Assembly (NCBI GenBank): GCA_965200375.1
Contig: OZ241353.1
Span: 3,596,001-3,660,000, forward strand
Length of the DNA stretch: 64,000 nucleotides
From: VXYL01 sp965200375
Lineage (GTDB): Bacteria > Pseudomonadota > Gammaproteobacteria > Pseudomonadales > Azotimanducaceae
Direction: 5' to 3'
In this document: positions 34,018-44,100 of the stretch, piece by piece
Position numbering within the stretch: the stretch's first letter is position 1
How the letters are laid out: the number at the start of each line of letters is the position of its first letter
Position numbers and translations under genes: made by a program
Notes under the pieces: model-generated
Database searches by the model: none
Seen by the model: the letters and a program-made list of their open reading frames with translations, nothing else
What the model was told of the DNA's origin: nothing

Positions 34018-35835
34018 TCACCGCATCTCCTTCCGCACATGGGTGCGCTCCCCGAACGGGTCGGCGGCGGCCAAGCGGGCCCGGGCCGCGTCGTCCCCCT
34101 TCAGGTGCCAGTCGAACCATGCCAGGGCGTACCAGTCGCGGACTACATGGGGCAGGTAGGCTTGCTGGCCGTCCTCGTACATCGTCCAGCCAAGCTCGTC
34201 GTAGCGCTCGCCGACCGGTGGATTCTGGGCGAAGGCCGCCTCGCCGGTGGCTTTGCGGGTGCGGCCTGGGTCTTGGCCGAAGGGCAGTTCGCCGCGCACG
34301 AAGGCGGGCCAGGGGAACAGGCGGGCGGCTTCGTTCACCAAGGTGTCGTGGCCGACGTCGCGCACGATTACCAGGAAGCGGTCCGAGCGGGCGCGTTGCC
34401 AGCCGCTCAGGGCCACTGGTTGTGGATTCGTCATCCGGTCCGGGGCGGCGCGTTCCGCTGCCAGCGGGAATGCCTGCTTGGCATCGCCACCTGCGGCTTG
34501 CACGGCGGTGGTGAAGAGGCCGATGAAGATGCTCTGCACGAAGGCGTCCTCGTCGCCCACCATCAGCAGCAGCGGCTTGCGCACGCCGCCCTCGCTGCCG
34601 CCGAGCATCTCCTCGGGCGTCCATTTGAACGGCGGCGCGTTGTTCAGACCAAACGCGGCGTCGACCGCCGGTAGGTGGTTGGCGGCCAGCTGAGCGGTCA
34701 TGGAGCCCAGCGAGTGGCCGGCGGCGCCGATGTTCTCGGCATCGATGCGGCCGTTGAGCAGATCGCACAAGTAACTGTTCGATGTCGGACGGGCGGCACT
34801 TGTGGCGCCCATTGACGCCAGCGCGGTGCGACAGTCCGGCTCGTCCATGCCCATGCTCAGCACGGTGCGCAGCATCAGCGCCACGTCGCCGAGGCGCTGG
34901 CGGAACAGGTTGCGCATCATCGTGGTGGCGCGTTCGACGCCGCCGGGCACGGCCTTGCGCTTGGCGGGGTCGGCCTCGCCGTCGAACAGCAGCCGGTGGA
35001 AGTACGGCACCACCTTCGCCTCGTTGGACAGCTGTTCGTGGGCCGCCGCCACTTCCGCCCATTCGCGCCCGTTGCGGAAGGCCGCATCCTCGTCATGGAA
35101 CACCAGCGGCAGCGTGCCGTCGCTGACGAACGTGGGCGCCGCCACGATGTAGCCGTGGGAGGCCAGGAACTCGGCGAAGGTTCCCCACATCGCGTGGTTG
35201 CCGCCCAAGCCGTGCGCCACCACGATCACCGGAAACCGGCCTTCTGCCGCAGTCGCGTCCTGCCAAGCGCCTTGCGGCGTCTCCAGGATGTGCCCGCCGA
35301 TGCTGGAAAGAGCGGCTTGCCGGTCGGCCTCGGACATCTCCGCCAGCGCGCCGCCGGGGCGCACTTGGGTGATTTCGGCCGCGGCCATGCCGGCGATGGT
35401 GCGGCGCACGGCAATGTGCGGGTCACGAAAGAAGAAGTCGTGGTAGTTGGCGCGTCGACCATTAGCCGCCGGAAGCGGGCTGCGTTGCCGCTCCTGCCAT
35501 TGGCTCTCCGGCGACGGCGGCGCCGGGTACCAGAGCTGGAACATCACGGTGCGGCGTTGTCCTGTGGCGTCGATGCGGCGCAGCAGAGCCTGGTATTCGG
35601 CGCTGCCGTAGAAGCCGTTCCACGGATCGAGGTGCGCCAAGGCGTCCACCGCGAAGCCGGTCGCCACGCCGACGGCGTACTGGCCGTAGGCCGCCTCGGG
35701 CGGCAAGGAAGATGGCGGTGCCGCATCTTCGGCCGCGCTCGCCGGCAAGGCCGGCCAAAGCAGCAACGCCAAGACGGCCAGCATGCGCCTTGCCGCGACG
35801 TTCGGCCTCTGCGGGTGGATCCGTTTGCAACACAT
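34018..35835 (-). CDS. Secreted alpha/beta hydrolase, dienelactone/PAF-acetylhydrolase-like
   Basis: 605 residues from the ATG at 35835, or from the ATG at 35784 (MLAVLALLLWPALPASA), which gives a cleaner signal peptide. Motifs are VVAHGLGGNHAMW (oxyanion region), AAGHSLGSMTAQLA (nucleophile Ser), LLMVGDEDAF (acid) and VRDVGHDTL (His). A platelet-activating-factor acetylhydrolase- or lipase-like role in the periplasm or outside is plausible; the substrate is unknown. The 5' end adjoins the decayed ATPase fragment, and the long frame running into it (to 35967) is not coding. Confidence 0.75.
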   Translation of the reverse strand: MCCKRIHPQRPNVAARRMLAVLALLLWPALPASAAEDAAPPSSLPPEAAYGQYAVGVATGFAVDALAHLDPWNGFYGSAEYQALLRRIDATGQRRTVMFQLWYPAPPSPESQWQERQRSPLPAANGRRANYHDFFFRDPHIAVRRTIAGMAAAEITQVRPGGALAEMSEADRQAALSSIGGHILETPQGAWQDATAAEGRFPVIVVAHGLGGNHAMWGTFAEFLASHGYIVAAPTFVSDGTLPLVFHDEDAAFRNGREWAEVAAAHEQLSNEAKVVPYFHRLLFDGEADPAKRKAVPGGVERATTMMRNLFRQRLGDVALMLRTVLSMGMDEPDCRTALASMGATSAARPTSNSYLCDLLNGRIDAENIGAAGHSLGSMTAQLAANHLPAVDAAFGLNNAPPFKWTPEEMLGGSEGGVRKPLLLMVGDEDAFVQSIFIGLFTTAVQAAGGDAKQAFPLAAERAAPDRMTNPQPVALSGWQRARSDRFLVIVRDVGHDTLVNEAARLFPWPAFVRGELPFGQDPGRTRKATGEAAFAQNPPVGERYDELGWTMYEDGQQAYLPHVVRDWYALAWFDWHLKGDDAARARLAAADPFGERTHVRKEMR

Positions 35836-35930
35836 GACGCAGCCTCTTTCTGCACATGGCTCATCAGCGAGAATGCCAGCATACCAACGGAGCGGCGCTG
35901 GCTGACTGGAAGGCCGCCGGACGGCCCAGC
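35836..35930 (-). pseudogene. Degenerate 3' end of an AAA ATPase gene
   Basis: Minus-strand reading gives RRPSSQPAPLRWYAGI, matching the end of the ATPase at 28.6 kb (RPPYQQAPFRWHAGI), after which a 2-bp deletion shifts the frame and the stop is lost. Only the 3' end is present. It suggests an earlier, similar ATPase gene here or a recombination scar. Confidence 0.65.
35839..35923. repeat. Imperfect direct repeat, copy 2
   Basis: Second copy of the repeat at 28578-28664, in the same orientation. The enclosed block carries the ATPase, the decayed toxin-antitoxin module, the BsuBI-like R-M pair, the PLD nuclease and the secreted hydrolase. Confidence 0.8.
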
Positions 35931-35935
35931 GGCTT

Positions 35936-36322
35936 CTACTTGAGGTCGACGCGGCCGAACTTGGCAAGACGGTGGCCAGCCATGTCCACCACCGCTTGCG
36001 CCTGTTCCAACGGGATGTAGCCGACGAGCGGTTCGTAACGGCCTTCGGCTGGTTCCATCTCGATGAAGAGCGCCTCGGTAAGTACCGGCCGGAAGTCTCC
36101 CATGCGGAGCAGCACCGGGCCGCAGATGTCGCCGCTTACTACGGCCTGGGTGGCGGTTTCGACCGAGACCGTGTCCAAGTGCGTCAACTGCCCCAGTCGC
36201 TCGCGCCAAACGGCTGGCAAGGTCAGATAGGCCGCGCCGGTATCCACCAACGCATCGCTTTGGATGCGAAACGACGGATCCATGCCGTTTTCGATGCTTG
36301 CCGAGACGACGATCCTGCCCAC
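35936..36322 (-). CDS. Retropepsin-like aspartic protease family protein
   Basis: 128 residues from the GTG at 36322. The single active-site motif ALVDTGAAYLTLP near residue 30 is the D-T/S-G signature of clan AA retropepsin-like proteases, which act as homodimers. A C-terminal hydrophobic block (PLVGYIPLEQAQAVVDMAG) fits the second motif region. Substrate unknown. A further in-frame GTG upstream at about 36367 is possible. It diverges from the histidine kinase. Confidence 0.75.
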   Translation of the reverse strand: MGRIVVSASIENGMDPSFRIQSDALVDTGAAYLTLPAVWRERLGQLTHLDTVSVETATQAVVSGDICGPVLLRMGDFRPVLTEALFIEMEPAEGRYEPLVGYIPLEQAQAVVDMAGHRLAKFGRVDLK

Positions 36323-36408
36323 GCTCTGTCGAATCCTTCGAGTCCGCTCCCAAGTGCCGGCAACCACCTTAGCACCGTTGGGCTTCGCGGGGCCGTGCGC
36401 CAGCCACC

Positions 36409-37998
36409 GTGGCCCAACGAACTGTGTATGGTGGCGCCGTGAGCGAGACGCCAGCCCAGCTGCCAATCCCCCAAGCGGCCGCTCGGGACGACGACGCCAA
36501 GGCGCGGCGCGCCCGGCCGCGACTGCGGTTGCGGCTGCGGAGCGTGCTGGTGCTGGTGAGCCTGCTGATCCTGATGCTGCCGCTCGTTGGCCTGTATGCG
36601 CTGCGGTTGCACGAAACCACGCTGCTGCACCGCACCCAGGACGACCTGACGATTGCCGCCGCCGCTTTGGCGAGCAGCTACGCCGCGGCTCTGGCCAGCA
36701 GCCGCGGCGGGGCGGCGGAACCTCTTCGGTTCGCAACGCCGCGTTTGGGCTTCGGTGCGCAGGCGAAGGCAGCGCTGCCACCGGCGCGCCCTGCGGGCCC
36801 CGCGCGGCCGGCGGCGACGGCCGCCGGCCGGCAGCTGGCGCCCGTGGTCGCCGCCACGGCCGCGGCAACCGGCACCGCCATCAGGCTGCTGGACGCCCGA
36901 GGGGTTGTGGTGGCCACCACGGCTGGCGATCTTGGACTGTCGCTGGCCCATGTGGACGATGTCGCCACGGCGTTGGCCGGCACGGCCGTGAGCAGCTTGC
37001 GGTCGGCGTCCGGCAAGCGGGAGTGGCCCCTGCTGCGGGGCGCGATGGTGGACGTGCTGCTGGTGCTGCCCATTGCCGCCGGGAGGCTCGGCGCCGTCGC
37101 TATTTCCCGGCAGCCGGCCAACATCCTGGACACGCTGCAGGCGAAACGGAGCCTGCTCGCACAAGGCGGCGCCGTGTTCCTGGCGGTGGCGCTGGCGGTG
37201 GCCCTGCTCACGACGCGTACGCTGGCGCTGCCGATTCGGCGCTTGGCGCTGGCGGCCGGGCGCGTTTCCCGGGGCGAGACGGATCGTTTCGAGCGCTATC
37301 GGCACTATCGCGTCCACGAACTGGCGGATCTGGCGGACAGCGTGGAGGCGATGGTGGCGAACTTGCAGCAGCGAGCCGCCTACCTGCGGGACTTCTCGCA
37401 CCATTTGAGCCACGAGCTCAAGACGCCCATAGCCGCAGCGCGGGGAGCGCTGGAACTGCTCCGCGACCACCAGCAGGAAATGGCGCCCCGGGATGCCAAG
37501 CGCTTCGTTGCGAACATCGCTGCCGACATCGACCGCCTGGAGCACCTGACCGCTCGTCTCGTCGCCTTGGCCCAGGCGGAAATGGCGCCGCAGGATGACG
37601 AAGCCGTCGACGTGCTGGCCGTGGGCCGGGAGCTGGACGCCATCGCCGTGGCGCCGTCGGCCACGCCGGTGCCAGCCCGCATCTCCCGCTCCGCGCTCAC
37701 GGCCGTGCTCGACAACCTGGCCGACAACGCCCGGCAACATGGCGCTACGAAGGTGTCCGCCAGCGCCCGGACGGTCGGGGGCGAAGTGGAGCTGCTGGTG
37801 CGCGACAACGGCGTCGGCATTTCGCCTGGCAACCGGGCGCGGATCTTCGATCCGTTCTTCACCACCCGCCAGGCCGAAGGCGGCAGCGGCCTGGGGCTCG
37901 CCATATGCCGCACCCTGCTGCGCAACGCCGGCGGCAACATCGAACTTGCGCCGTCCCTCGACGGGGCGGCCTTCAAGATCGTCCTGCGCAGCGCATGA
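36409..37998 (+). CDS. Membrane sensor histidine kinase, orphan
   Basis: 529 residues from a GTG at 36409 (a second GTG at 36439 is equally possible). A cytoplasmic Arg-rich segment leads to TM1 (residues 46-65), a periplasmic sensor of about 185 residues, TM2 (about 253-268) and a HAMP domain. The H-box FSHHLSHELKTP has H335 as the phospho-acceptor. The N-box LDNLADNARQHG and G-boxes DNGVGISP and GGSGLGLAIC complete the kinase. No response regulator lies beside it, so its partner is elsewhere. The signal sensed is unknown. Confidence 0.87.
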   Translation: MAQRTVYGGAVSETPAQLPIPQAAARDDDAKARRARPRLRLRLRSVLVLVSLLILMLPLVGLYALRLHETTLLHRTQDDLTIAAAALASSYAAALASSRGGAAEPLRFATPRLGFGAQAKAALPPARPAGPARPAATAAGRQLAPVVAATAAATGTAIRLLDARGVVVATTAGDLGLSLAHVDDVATALAGTAVSSLRSASGKREWPLLRGAMVDVLLVLPIAAGRLGAVAISRQPANILDTLQAKRSLLAQGGAVFLAVALAVALLTTRTLALPIRRLALAAGRVSRGETDRFERYRHYRVHELADLADSVEAMVANLQQRAAYLRDFSHHLSHELKTPIAAARGALELLRDHQQEMAPRDAKRFVANIAADIDRLEHLTARLVALAQAEMAPQDDEAVDVLAVGRELDAIAVAPSATPVPARISRSALTAVLDNLADNARQHGATKVSASARTVGGEVELLVRDNGVGISPGNRARIFDPFFTTRQAEGGSGLGLAICRTLLRNAGGNIELAPSLDGAAFKIVLRSA

Positions 37999-38122
37999 CG
38001 CCGGCGCATCGGCCGGACACCGCCACGCGGATCCCAAGCCGCCGGCGGTCCGCGTCCCGACGGTGCCGGCGGTGCCGAGTGCCGTGCTCTGCCGAGCGCC
38101 GCAACAGCGCAGTGCAGGCCGC

Positions 38123-40240
38123 ATGAACAGGCTCGCCGGCGAGACCAGCCCCTACCTGCGCGCCCACGCCGACAACCCGGTGGACTGGCACCCCTGGGGC
38201 GACGCGGCGACCGCCCTGGCGCGAGCCCAGGCGCGGCCCATCCTGCTCTCCATCGGCTACTCCGCCTGCCACTGGTGCCATGTGATGGCCCGGGAGTCCT
38301 TCGAAGACGCCGCCACCGCGGTGCTCATGAACGAGCGGTTCGTCAACGTCAAGGTGGACCGCGAGGAACGGCCGGACGTGGACAGCGTCTACCAGCTGGG
38401 CCACCGGCTGCTCACTCGGCAATCCGGCGGCTGGCCGCTCACCGCCTTCCTGGACCCCGAGACGCTGCTGCCGTTCTTCTCCGGCACCTACTTTCCCCGC
38501 CGGCCCCGCTACGGCCTGCCGGGCTTCACGGACCTGCTGCGGCACCTGGCGGACGCCTTCACGAACCAGCCCGAGGCGCTGGCGAAGCAGGGCGAACGGC
38601 TGGCGAGCGCCATTGCCGCGGTACAGGCGCCGCCGGAGGACGAATCCGGCGAAGCCCCCGCGTTGGCAGCGCTCGCCGCCAACGCCCGCGAGCAGCTCGG
38701 CAGCCAGTACGACAACATGGCCGGCGGCTTCGGTTCCGCCCCGAAGTTTCCCATGCCGGCGGCATTGGAGCGGCTGCTGCGGCACTGGGCCAGCGCCGAG
38801 AGCAGACGCGACAGGGAGGCCTTGAACATGGTGACCGCCACGCTCACGCAGGTGGCCCGCGGCGGCATCCACGACCATCTCGGCGGCGGCTTCTTCCGCT
38901 ACGCCACCGACCGGCAGTGGCGCATCCCCCACTTCGAGAAGATGCTCTACGACAACGCCGCCTTGCTGGCGTTGTACGCGGACGCGCTGGCCCTCGGCGC
39001 GGATCCGTTGTTCGCCGGCGCCGTGCGCGAGACGGCCGGCTGGCTGATGCGAGAGATGCAGCAGCCGGCCGGCGGCTACAGCGCCGCGCAGGACGCCGAC
39101 AGCGACGGCGAGGAGGGCAAGTTCTACCTGTGGCGCCGCGATGCGGTGAAGCGGCTGCTCGACGAGGAAGAGCATCTGCTGGTGGAGACACTGTACGGCC
39201 TGGACAAGCCAGCCAACTTCGAGGGCAAGTGGCATCTGAGCCGCCGCGACGCCTGGCGAGCCGTGGTCGAACGCCTGTATCTCGAGCCGGACGCGGCCGA
39301 ACGCCGCCTGGCAAGCGCCAGGGCCAAGCTGCTGGCCGCTCGGCAGACCCGCCCCCGCCCCGCCAAGGACGACAAGGTGCTGGCGGCGTGGAACGGTCTG
39401 GCCATCGGCGGCATGGCCAAGGCCGGGGTGCGCCTGAACGAGCCGCGCTGGATAGAGTCCGCCAGCCAAGCGGCGGACTTCCTGCGCGAGGTTCTGATCG
39501 CCGATGGCCGCCTGCACGCCAGTTGGAAGGACGGCGTACTCGGCCACGTCGGCTTCCTGGACGACCACGCCAACGTGCTGCTGGGCCTGCTCTCGCTGCT
39601 GGCGGCCCGCTGGCGGGACAGCGACTGGACGTTGGCGCTGTTTCTCGGCGACGAACTCTTGAACCGGTTTCGGGACGAGGGCAGCGAGGCTGGCGAGGAC
39701 GGACAGCGGGGAGGCCCGGCAGGGCGGCAGACCCGGAGGGCGCCGGGAGGCTTCTTCTTCACGCCCCACGACGCCGAGACGCTGATCCACCGCCCCAAAC
39801 CCACCCAGGACGACGCGCTGCCGCCTGGCAACGCCACCGCCATCCGCGCCCTCGCCGCCCTCGCCCACCTCGCCGGCGAGCAGCGCTATCTGGAAGCGGC
39901 CGAGCAGGCCGCCCGCTGGGCGCTGCCGTTCGCTGCCCGCCATCCGGCCAGCCACTGCGCCCTGCTGACGGCTGTGGAGATCGTCTCCGAGGCGCCGGAA
40001 CTCATCATCGTGCGCGGCCCGGCTGCCGAAGCCGAGGCGTGGATGCGGGCGGCGCGAATCGGCTACCGGCCAGCCAGATCCGCCTACCTCATCCCCTACC
40101 AAGCGCACCGGATTCCGGCCTACCTGCCACGCTTGGTGGCGGCGGAAGCACAGCGGCGGGTGCTGGCCTTCCGGTGCAGCGGCTTCTCATGCGGGCGTCC
40201 GATCACGGATCTGGATGCGTTCCGGGCAGCGGTGTCCTAG
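38123..40240 (+). CDS. Thioredoxin-domain protein YyaL/SSP411 (DUF255) family
   Basis: 705 residues, the normal length. The N-terminal thioredoxin-like domain reads GETSPYLRAHADNPVDW and ILLSIGYSACHWCHVMARESF, with the CxxC pair, then NVKVDREERPDVD. The C-terminal (alpha/alpha)6 barrel with KDDKVLAAWNGL and GHVGFLDDHA resembles N-acylglucosamine epimerase folds. The role is not established in bacteria. A short Gly/Arg/Glu-rich insertion near residues 525-545 is unusual. The ATG at 38123 has no strong ribosome binding site. Confidence 0.87.
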   Translation: MNRLAGETSPYLRAHADNPVDWHPWGDAATALARAQARPILLSIGYSACHWCHVMARESFEDAATAVLMNERFVNVKVDREERPDVDSVYQLGHRLLTRQSGGWPLTAFLDPETLLPFFSGTYFPRRPRYGLPGFTDLLRHLADAFTNQPEALAKQGERLASAIAAVQAPPEDESGEAPALAALAANAREQLGSQYDNMAGGFGSAPKFPMPAALERLLRHWASAESRRDREALNMVTATLTQVARGGIHDHLGGGFFRYATDRQWRIPHFEKMLYDNAALLALYADALALGADPLFAGAVRETAGWLMREMQQPAGGYSAAQDADSDGEEGKFYLWRRDAVKRLLDEEEHLLVETLYGLDKPANFEGKWHLSRRDAWRAVVERLYLEPDAAERRLASARAKLLAARQTRPRPAKDDKVLAAWNGLAIGGMAKAGVRLNEPRWIESASQAADFLREVLIADGRLHASWKDGVLGHVGFLDDHANVLLGLLSLLAARWRDSDWTLALFLGDELLNRFRDEGSEAGEDGQRGGPAGRQTRRAPGGFFFTPHDAETLIHRPKPTQDDALPPGNATAIRALAALAHLAGEQRYLEAAEQAARWALPFAARHPASHCALLTAVEIVSEAPELIIVRGPAAEAEAWMRAARIGYRPARSAYLIPYQAHRIPAYLPRLVAAEAQRRVLAFRCSGFSCGRPITDLDAFRAAVS

Positions 40241-40443
40241 CAAAGCTGCCAAGCAGGCTGGCGGCGGGGCCGGCCACGGATACGGACGGACAGCGCTATG
40301 CTTGCGTCCGGCCACGCTCATCTGTTCGGCCACGATCATCGTTGCCGGCGCGAGCGACCACCGTGCGCTGCCGGACTGCGAGTGCCGGGGTCGCGTCCCG
40401 CACGATGCCAGCGCGGAGCACGGAGACGACGGAGTACAGCCAG

Positions 40444-41040
40444 GTGACCAAGAAGACCGTCGGTTTCACCAGCATGGCAGCGGGAACGGCCGCCGACTAC
40501 GCGCTGCTCGACGAGCTCGCCGCGCCCTACATCGCCCAGACCGGCGAGCGGGCCCTCGACTACCTGACGAGCCTGGCCGACGGCCTGCTCGGCTACCAGG
40601 TGGACCGCTACGAGCACTCGCTGCAAACGGCGAGCCGGGCCTTGCGGGCCGGCGAGGGCGAGGAAATCGTGGTCGCGGCGCTGCTGCACGACATCGGCGA
40701 CGCCCTGGCGCCGGAGAACCACGCCGAGCTCGGCGCCGCGGTGCTGCGGCCCTACGTTGCTCGCCACACGGCATGGATGCTGGAGCAGCACGGCCTGTTC
40801 CAAGGCTACTACTACTTCGACAAGGTAGGCCAGGACCGAGATGCCCGGGAGAGGCATCGCGGCCATCCGGCCTTCGACCTCGCCGCGCGCTTCTGCGCGG
40901 ACTACGACCAGCCATCCTTCGATCCCGGCTACGACACGCTGCCCATCGACCGGTTCGCGCCATTGGTCGCGCGGGTTTTCGCCCGCAAGCCCTGGGGCGA
41001 ACACAGCCAGGCCGACTGGCCGCTGGTGGAACGGGCGTAG
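40444..41040 (+). CDS. HD-domain protein (COG4341/PhnZ-like)
   Basis: 198 residues from the GTG at 40444, which has GGAG 9 nt upstream (ATG at 40405 is an alternative). HD-fold metal ligands are visible in VDRYEHSLQTA, VAALLHDIGDAL and ENHAELGAAVL. This is the pattern of predicted HD phosphohydrolases and of mixed-valence diiron oxygenases such as PhnZ; which chemistry applies cannot be decided. No phosphonate gene is next to it. Confidence 0.75.
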   Translation: MTKKTVGFTSMAAGTAADYALLDELAAPYIAQTGERALDYLTSLADGLLGYQVDRYEHSLQTASRALRAGEGEEIVVAALLHDIGDALAPENHAELGAAVLRPYVARHTAWMLEQHGLFQGYYYFDKVGQDRDARERHRGHPAFDLAARFCADYDQPSFDPGYDTLPIDRFAPLVARVFARKPWGEHSQADWPLVERA

Positions 41041-41111
41041 CTCGCCAGGGATCTAGCCACCCTGCTGCCGCACTAGCCAGGCCGCCGCGGCGGCGGTGTT
41101 AGGATCGGCGC

Positions 41112-44100
41112 ATGGTGCCCGCTCCCGTGCCGACCCCGCCGGCGCGCCACTTGGTCCACAACTGGCAAGGGCTGCACGGCAGCGCCGGCAGCCTCGCCGC
41201 GGCCCGCCTCGGCGGCCGTGCGGACGCGCTGGTGGTGTACGTCGCTGCGGACACGGACGCCGCGTTCCACGTCCAGGAGGAGGTTCGCTTCTACGCCGCC
41301 GGCGACCTGCCAGTGCTCACTTTCCCGGACTGGGAGATACTGCCCTACGACCACTTTTCCGCCCACCAGGACATCGTCTCCGAGCGCCTGGCGACGCTCT
41401 ACGATCTGCCGACGACGAGCCGCGGCGTCCTGGTCGTGCCCGTGCCGACGCTGCTGCAACGGCTTGCCCCGCCGGCCTTCGTCCGCCGCCAGTCGCTGGT
41501 GCTGACCGTGGGCCAGCGTTTCGACATTGCCGCCGAACGCGAACGGCTGCTGGCGGCCGGCTATCGCGCCGCCAACACGGTCGCCGAACGCGGCGAGTTC
41601 GCGGTGCGCGGTTCCCTGATGGACGTGTTCCCGCTCGGCGCCCGGCGTCCAGTGCGCATCGATCTCTTCGACGACGAGATCGACACCCTGCGGCTGTTCG
41701 ACGCCGACACCCAGCGCACCGTCGCCGAAACCGCCGAAGTACGCATCCTGCCAGCCGCCGAGATGCCCTTCGACCGCGCCGGCATCGCCCGCTTCAGGGA
41801 TGCCTGGCACCGCACCTTCACGGCAGACGTTCGCCGCTGCCCGATCTACCAGGACGTGAGCGAGGGGCTCGCGCCGCAAGGCATCGAGTACTACCTGCCG
41901 CTGTTCTTCGACGCCACCGGGACGCTGTTCGACTATCTCTCCGAGGACACGGTGTTCGTGCTCGAAGAAGGCGCCGGCGCCGCGGCCAAGCGGCACCTGG
42001 ATACGGTGGCGGAGCGCTACGAGTCGCTGCGCCACGACGCCGAGCGTCCCATCCTGCCTCCCGAGGCGGTGTTCCTCGCCAAGAGCGAGCTGGACGCCAG
42101 GCTTGCGCCCTATGGCCGAGTCTTCCTGGATCCGGACGCCAAACGCCATCGGCATCGCGTGGGCTTCGGCGGCCGGCCGCTGCCGCCGCTCGCCGCAAAC
42201 CACCGCGCTAACGACCCGGCGGCGCAGCTGCGGGCGTTCGTCGGCAACGCCGGGGCGCGGGTGCTGGCGACCGCGGAAACGCCCGGGCGCAGGGTGCATC
42301 TGGAGGACTTCCTGCGCCGCGAGGGTCTCGCCGCGGCGAGCGTCGACGGCTTCGCTGCCTTCGAGGCCGGCGATCTGCCTTTCGCGGTGGCCTTGGCTGG
42401 CATCGAGCGGGGCTTCTGGCTGGGCGATCTGGCGGTCGTCACCGAGACCGAGATTTTCGGCCACCGCAGCGAAACCGCGGCGGCCCGGGCGCGGCGGCGC
42501 GGCATCGATCCGGACCTGGTGGTGAAGAACCTCATCGAGCTCCGCCCCGGCTCGCCGGTGGTCCACGTCGACCACGGCGTAGGGCGCTACCGGGGGCTCC
42601 AGACCCTCGACATAGACGGCAATCGGGTGGAGTTCCTAACCCTCGAGTACGCCGACGAGGCGAAGCTCTACGTGCCGGTGGCGTCGCTGCACCTCGTGTC
42701 CCGGTACGCCGGCGCCGATGCCGAGTCGGCGCCGCTGCACCGCCTGGGCTCGGACCAGTGGGCCAAGGCCAAGCGGCGGGCCGCCGAGCAGGCCCGGGAC
42801 GCCGCCGCGGAACTGCTGGACGTGTACGCGCGGCGCCAGGCCGCCAAGGGCTTCGCCTTCGCGCCGCCGGATGACGACTACCAGCGCTTCGTCGAGCAGT
42901 TCCCCTTCGAGGCTACTCCGGACCAGGAGTCCGCAATCGCCACCGTGATCGAGGACCTGACCAGCGACGGGGCCACGGACCGGCTCATCTGCGGCGACGT
43001 GGGCTTCGGCAAGACCGAGGTAGCGATGCGCGCCGCCTTTCTGGCGGTGGCGAGCGGCCGCCAGGTCGCCGTGCTGGCCCCCACCACGCTGCTCGCCGGC
43101 CAGCACTTCGAGACTTTCGGCGATCGCTTCGCCGACTGGCCGATGAGCATCGACCTCGTCTCCCGCCTGCGCACCGACGGCGAGGTGAAGTCCCTCGCCG
43201 AGCGGCTGGCGGCAGGGCGGGTGGACATCGTCATCGGCACCCATCGCCTGCTGGCGCAGCGCTTCGCCTTCAAGCGCCTGGGCCTAGTGGTGATCGACGA
43301 GGAACACCGTTTCGGCGTGCGGCAGAAGGAGCAGTTCAAGAGCCTGCGGGCGCAGGTGGACGTGCTGGCGCTCACCGCCACGCCCATCCCGCGCACGTTG
43401 AACCTGTCGCTCAGCGGCCTGCGGGATCTGTCCGTGATCGCTACGCCGCCGGCGAAACGGCTGTCGATCAAGACCTTCGTGATGGAGAGGCGGCGGGGCA
43501 TGGTCGCCGAGGCCATCGCCCGGGAACTGGCCCGGGGCGGCCAGGTGTTCTACGTCCACAACGAGGTGCGCAGCATCGAGCGCGCCGCAGAGGAGGTCGC
43601 GGCGCTGGCGCCGCTGGCGCGCATCGGCGTCGGCCACGGGCAGATGCCCAAGCGCCGCCTGGAACAGGTGATGGCGGATTTCTACCACCGGCGCAGCAAC
43701 GTGCTGGTGTGTTCCACCATCATCGAGAACGGCATCGACATACCCAATGCCAACACCATCGTCATCGAACGCGCCGATCGCTTCGGTCTCGCCCAGCTGC
43801 ACCAGCTGCGCGGCCGCGTCGGACGTTCCCATCGCCAGGCCTATGCCTATCTGCTGACGCCGCATCCGAAAGCGATGAGCGCCGACGCCGCCAAGCGCCT
43901 GGAGGCGGTGCAGGCCGCCGGCGAACTGGGCATCGGCTTCACCCTAGCGACCCACGACCTGGAGATCCGCGGCGCCGGGGAGCTGCTCGGCGACGAGCAG
44001 TCGGGCCAGATCGCCACCATCGGCTTCAATCTATACATGGAGATGCTGCAACGCGCCGTGGCCGCCATACGCGCCGGGCGCACGCCGCATCTCGACGAGC

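Noticed and set aside
35836..35967. N-terminal extension of the secreted hydrolase
   Set aside because: This part reads the decayed ATPase 3' end, and a signal peptide follows the later ATG codons.
40241..40443. Possible extra gene between the YyaL-like and HD genes
   Set aside because: Only an off-frame continuation; the HD protein start at 40444 (or 40405) explains the coding part.
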